NCBI GenBank assembly: GCA_020722685.1 | Contig: DYKH01000114.1 | Coordinates: forward strand, 3,614-17,002 | DNA: 13,389 bases | From: Caldithrix sp. | GTDB lineage: Bacteria > KSB1 > UBA2214 > DYKH01 | Direction: 5' to 3' | Shown: one piece after another, positions 13,384 to 13,389 of the stretch | How positions within the stretch are numbered: the first letter of the stretch is position 1 | Layout: the number at the start of each line of letters is the position of its first letter | Notes under the pieces: generated by a model | What the model saw: the letters and a program-made list of their open reading frames with translations, nothing else | The model's database searches: none | Told to the model about the DNA's origin: nothing | Position numbers and translations under genes: made by a program

Positions 13384-13389
13384 GAGTTT

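Overview
The window looks like chromosomal DNA from an uncultured bacterium with moderate GC content. All eleven recognisable genes lie on the + strand. The bacterium uses the mevalonate route to isoprenoids. It ends five of eleven genes with TAG, so amber is an ordinary stop here. It carries an MttB-family methyltransferase that has no pyrrolysine codon. This mix would fit a member of the FCB/KSB1-like candidate phyla, but that placement is a low-confidence inference from gene content and style.

Bases 1-4051 are a tight mevalonate operon. The order is HMG-CoA synthase (its start is cut by the window edge), mevalonate kinase, a second GHMP kinase that is probably phosphomevalonate kinase, and diphosphomevalonate decarboxylase. 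Neighbouring genes overlap by 4, 17 and 8 bases, which implies translational coupling. With the two kinases filling the two phosphorylation steps, these four genes would carry acetoacetyl-CoA plus acetyl-CoA through to isopentenyl diphosphate, apart from HMG-CoA reductase, which is not in the window. A nitroreductase-family flavoprotein (4072-4698) and the tRNA 2-thiouridylase MnmA (4706-5830) follow closely and probably share the transcript.

Bases 5831-6155 are the only long gene-free stretch between genes. It has a weak possible terminator, then a run of precise stem-loops. Two of these share the core CGTTGAAACG. One has a perfect 8-bp stem inside a further 9-bp outer stem, and another has a perfect 8-bp stem just upstream of the next gene. 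This is either a REP/IS200-associated palindromic element or a structured leader RNA. The gene after it encodes an MttB-superfamily corrinoid methyltransferase (6156-7622) with no corrinoid protein partner nearby.

Bases 7704-11263 look like a defence cassette. It has a free-standing RadC N-terminal helix-hairpin-helix domain with no JAB/MPN metalloprotease domain, then a 1089-residue single-chain restriction-modification enzyme. The RM stop codon overlaps the start of a secreted Memo-like protein (11260-12390). A secreted PAP2-family phosphatase follows (12457-13197). The window ends in AT-rich DNA holding a near-consensus sigma70 promoter that points out of the window.

Two genes, mvaD and the mttB homologue, end in short tandem repeats that run through their stop codons, one a hexamer array and the other a 10-mer array. 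These look like replication-slippage tracts. I saw no rRNA, tRNA, CRISPR array, complete insertion sequence or integrase in the window.
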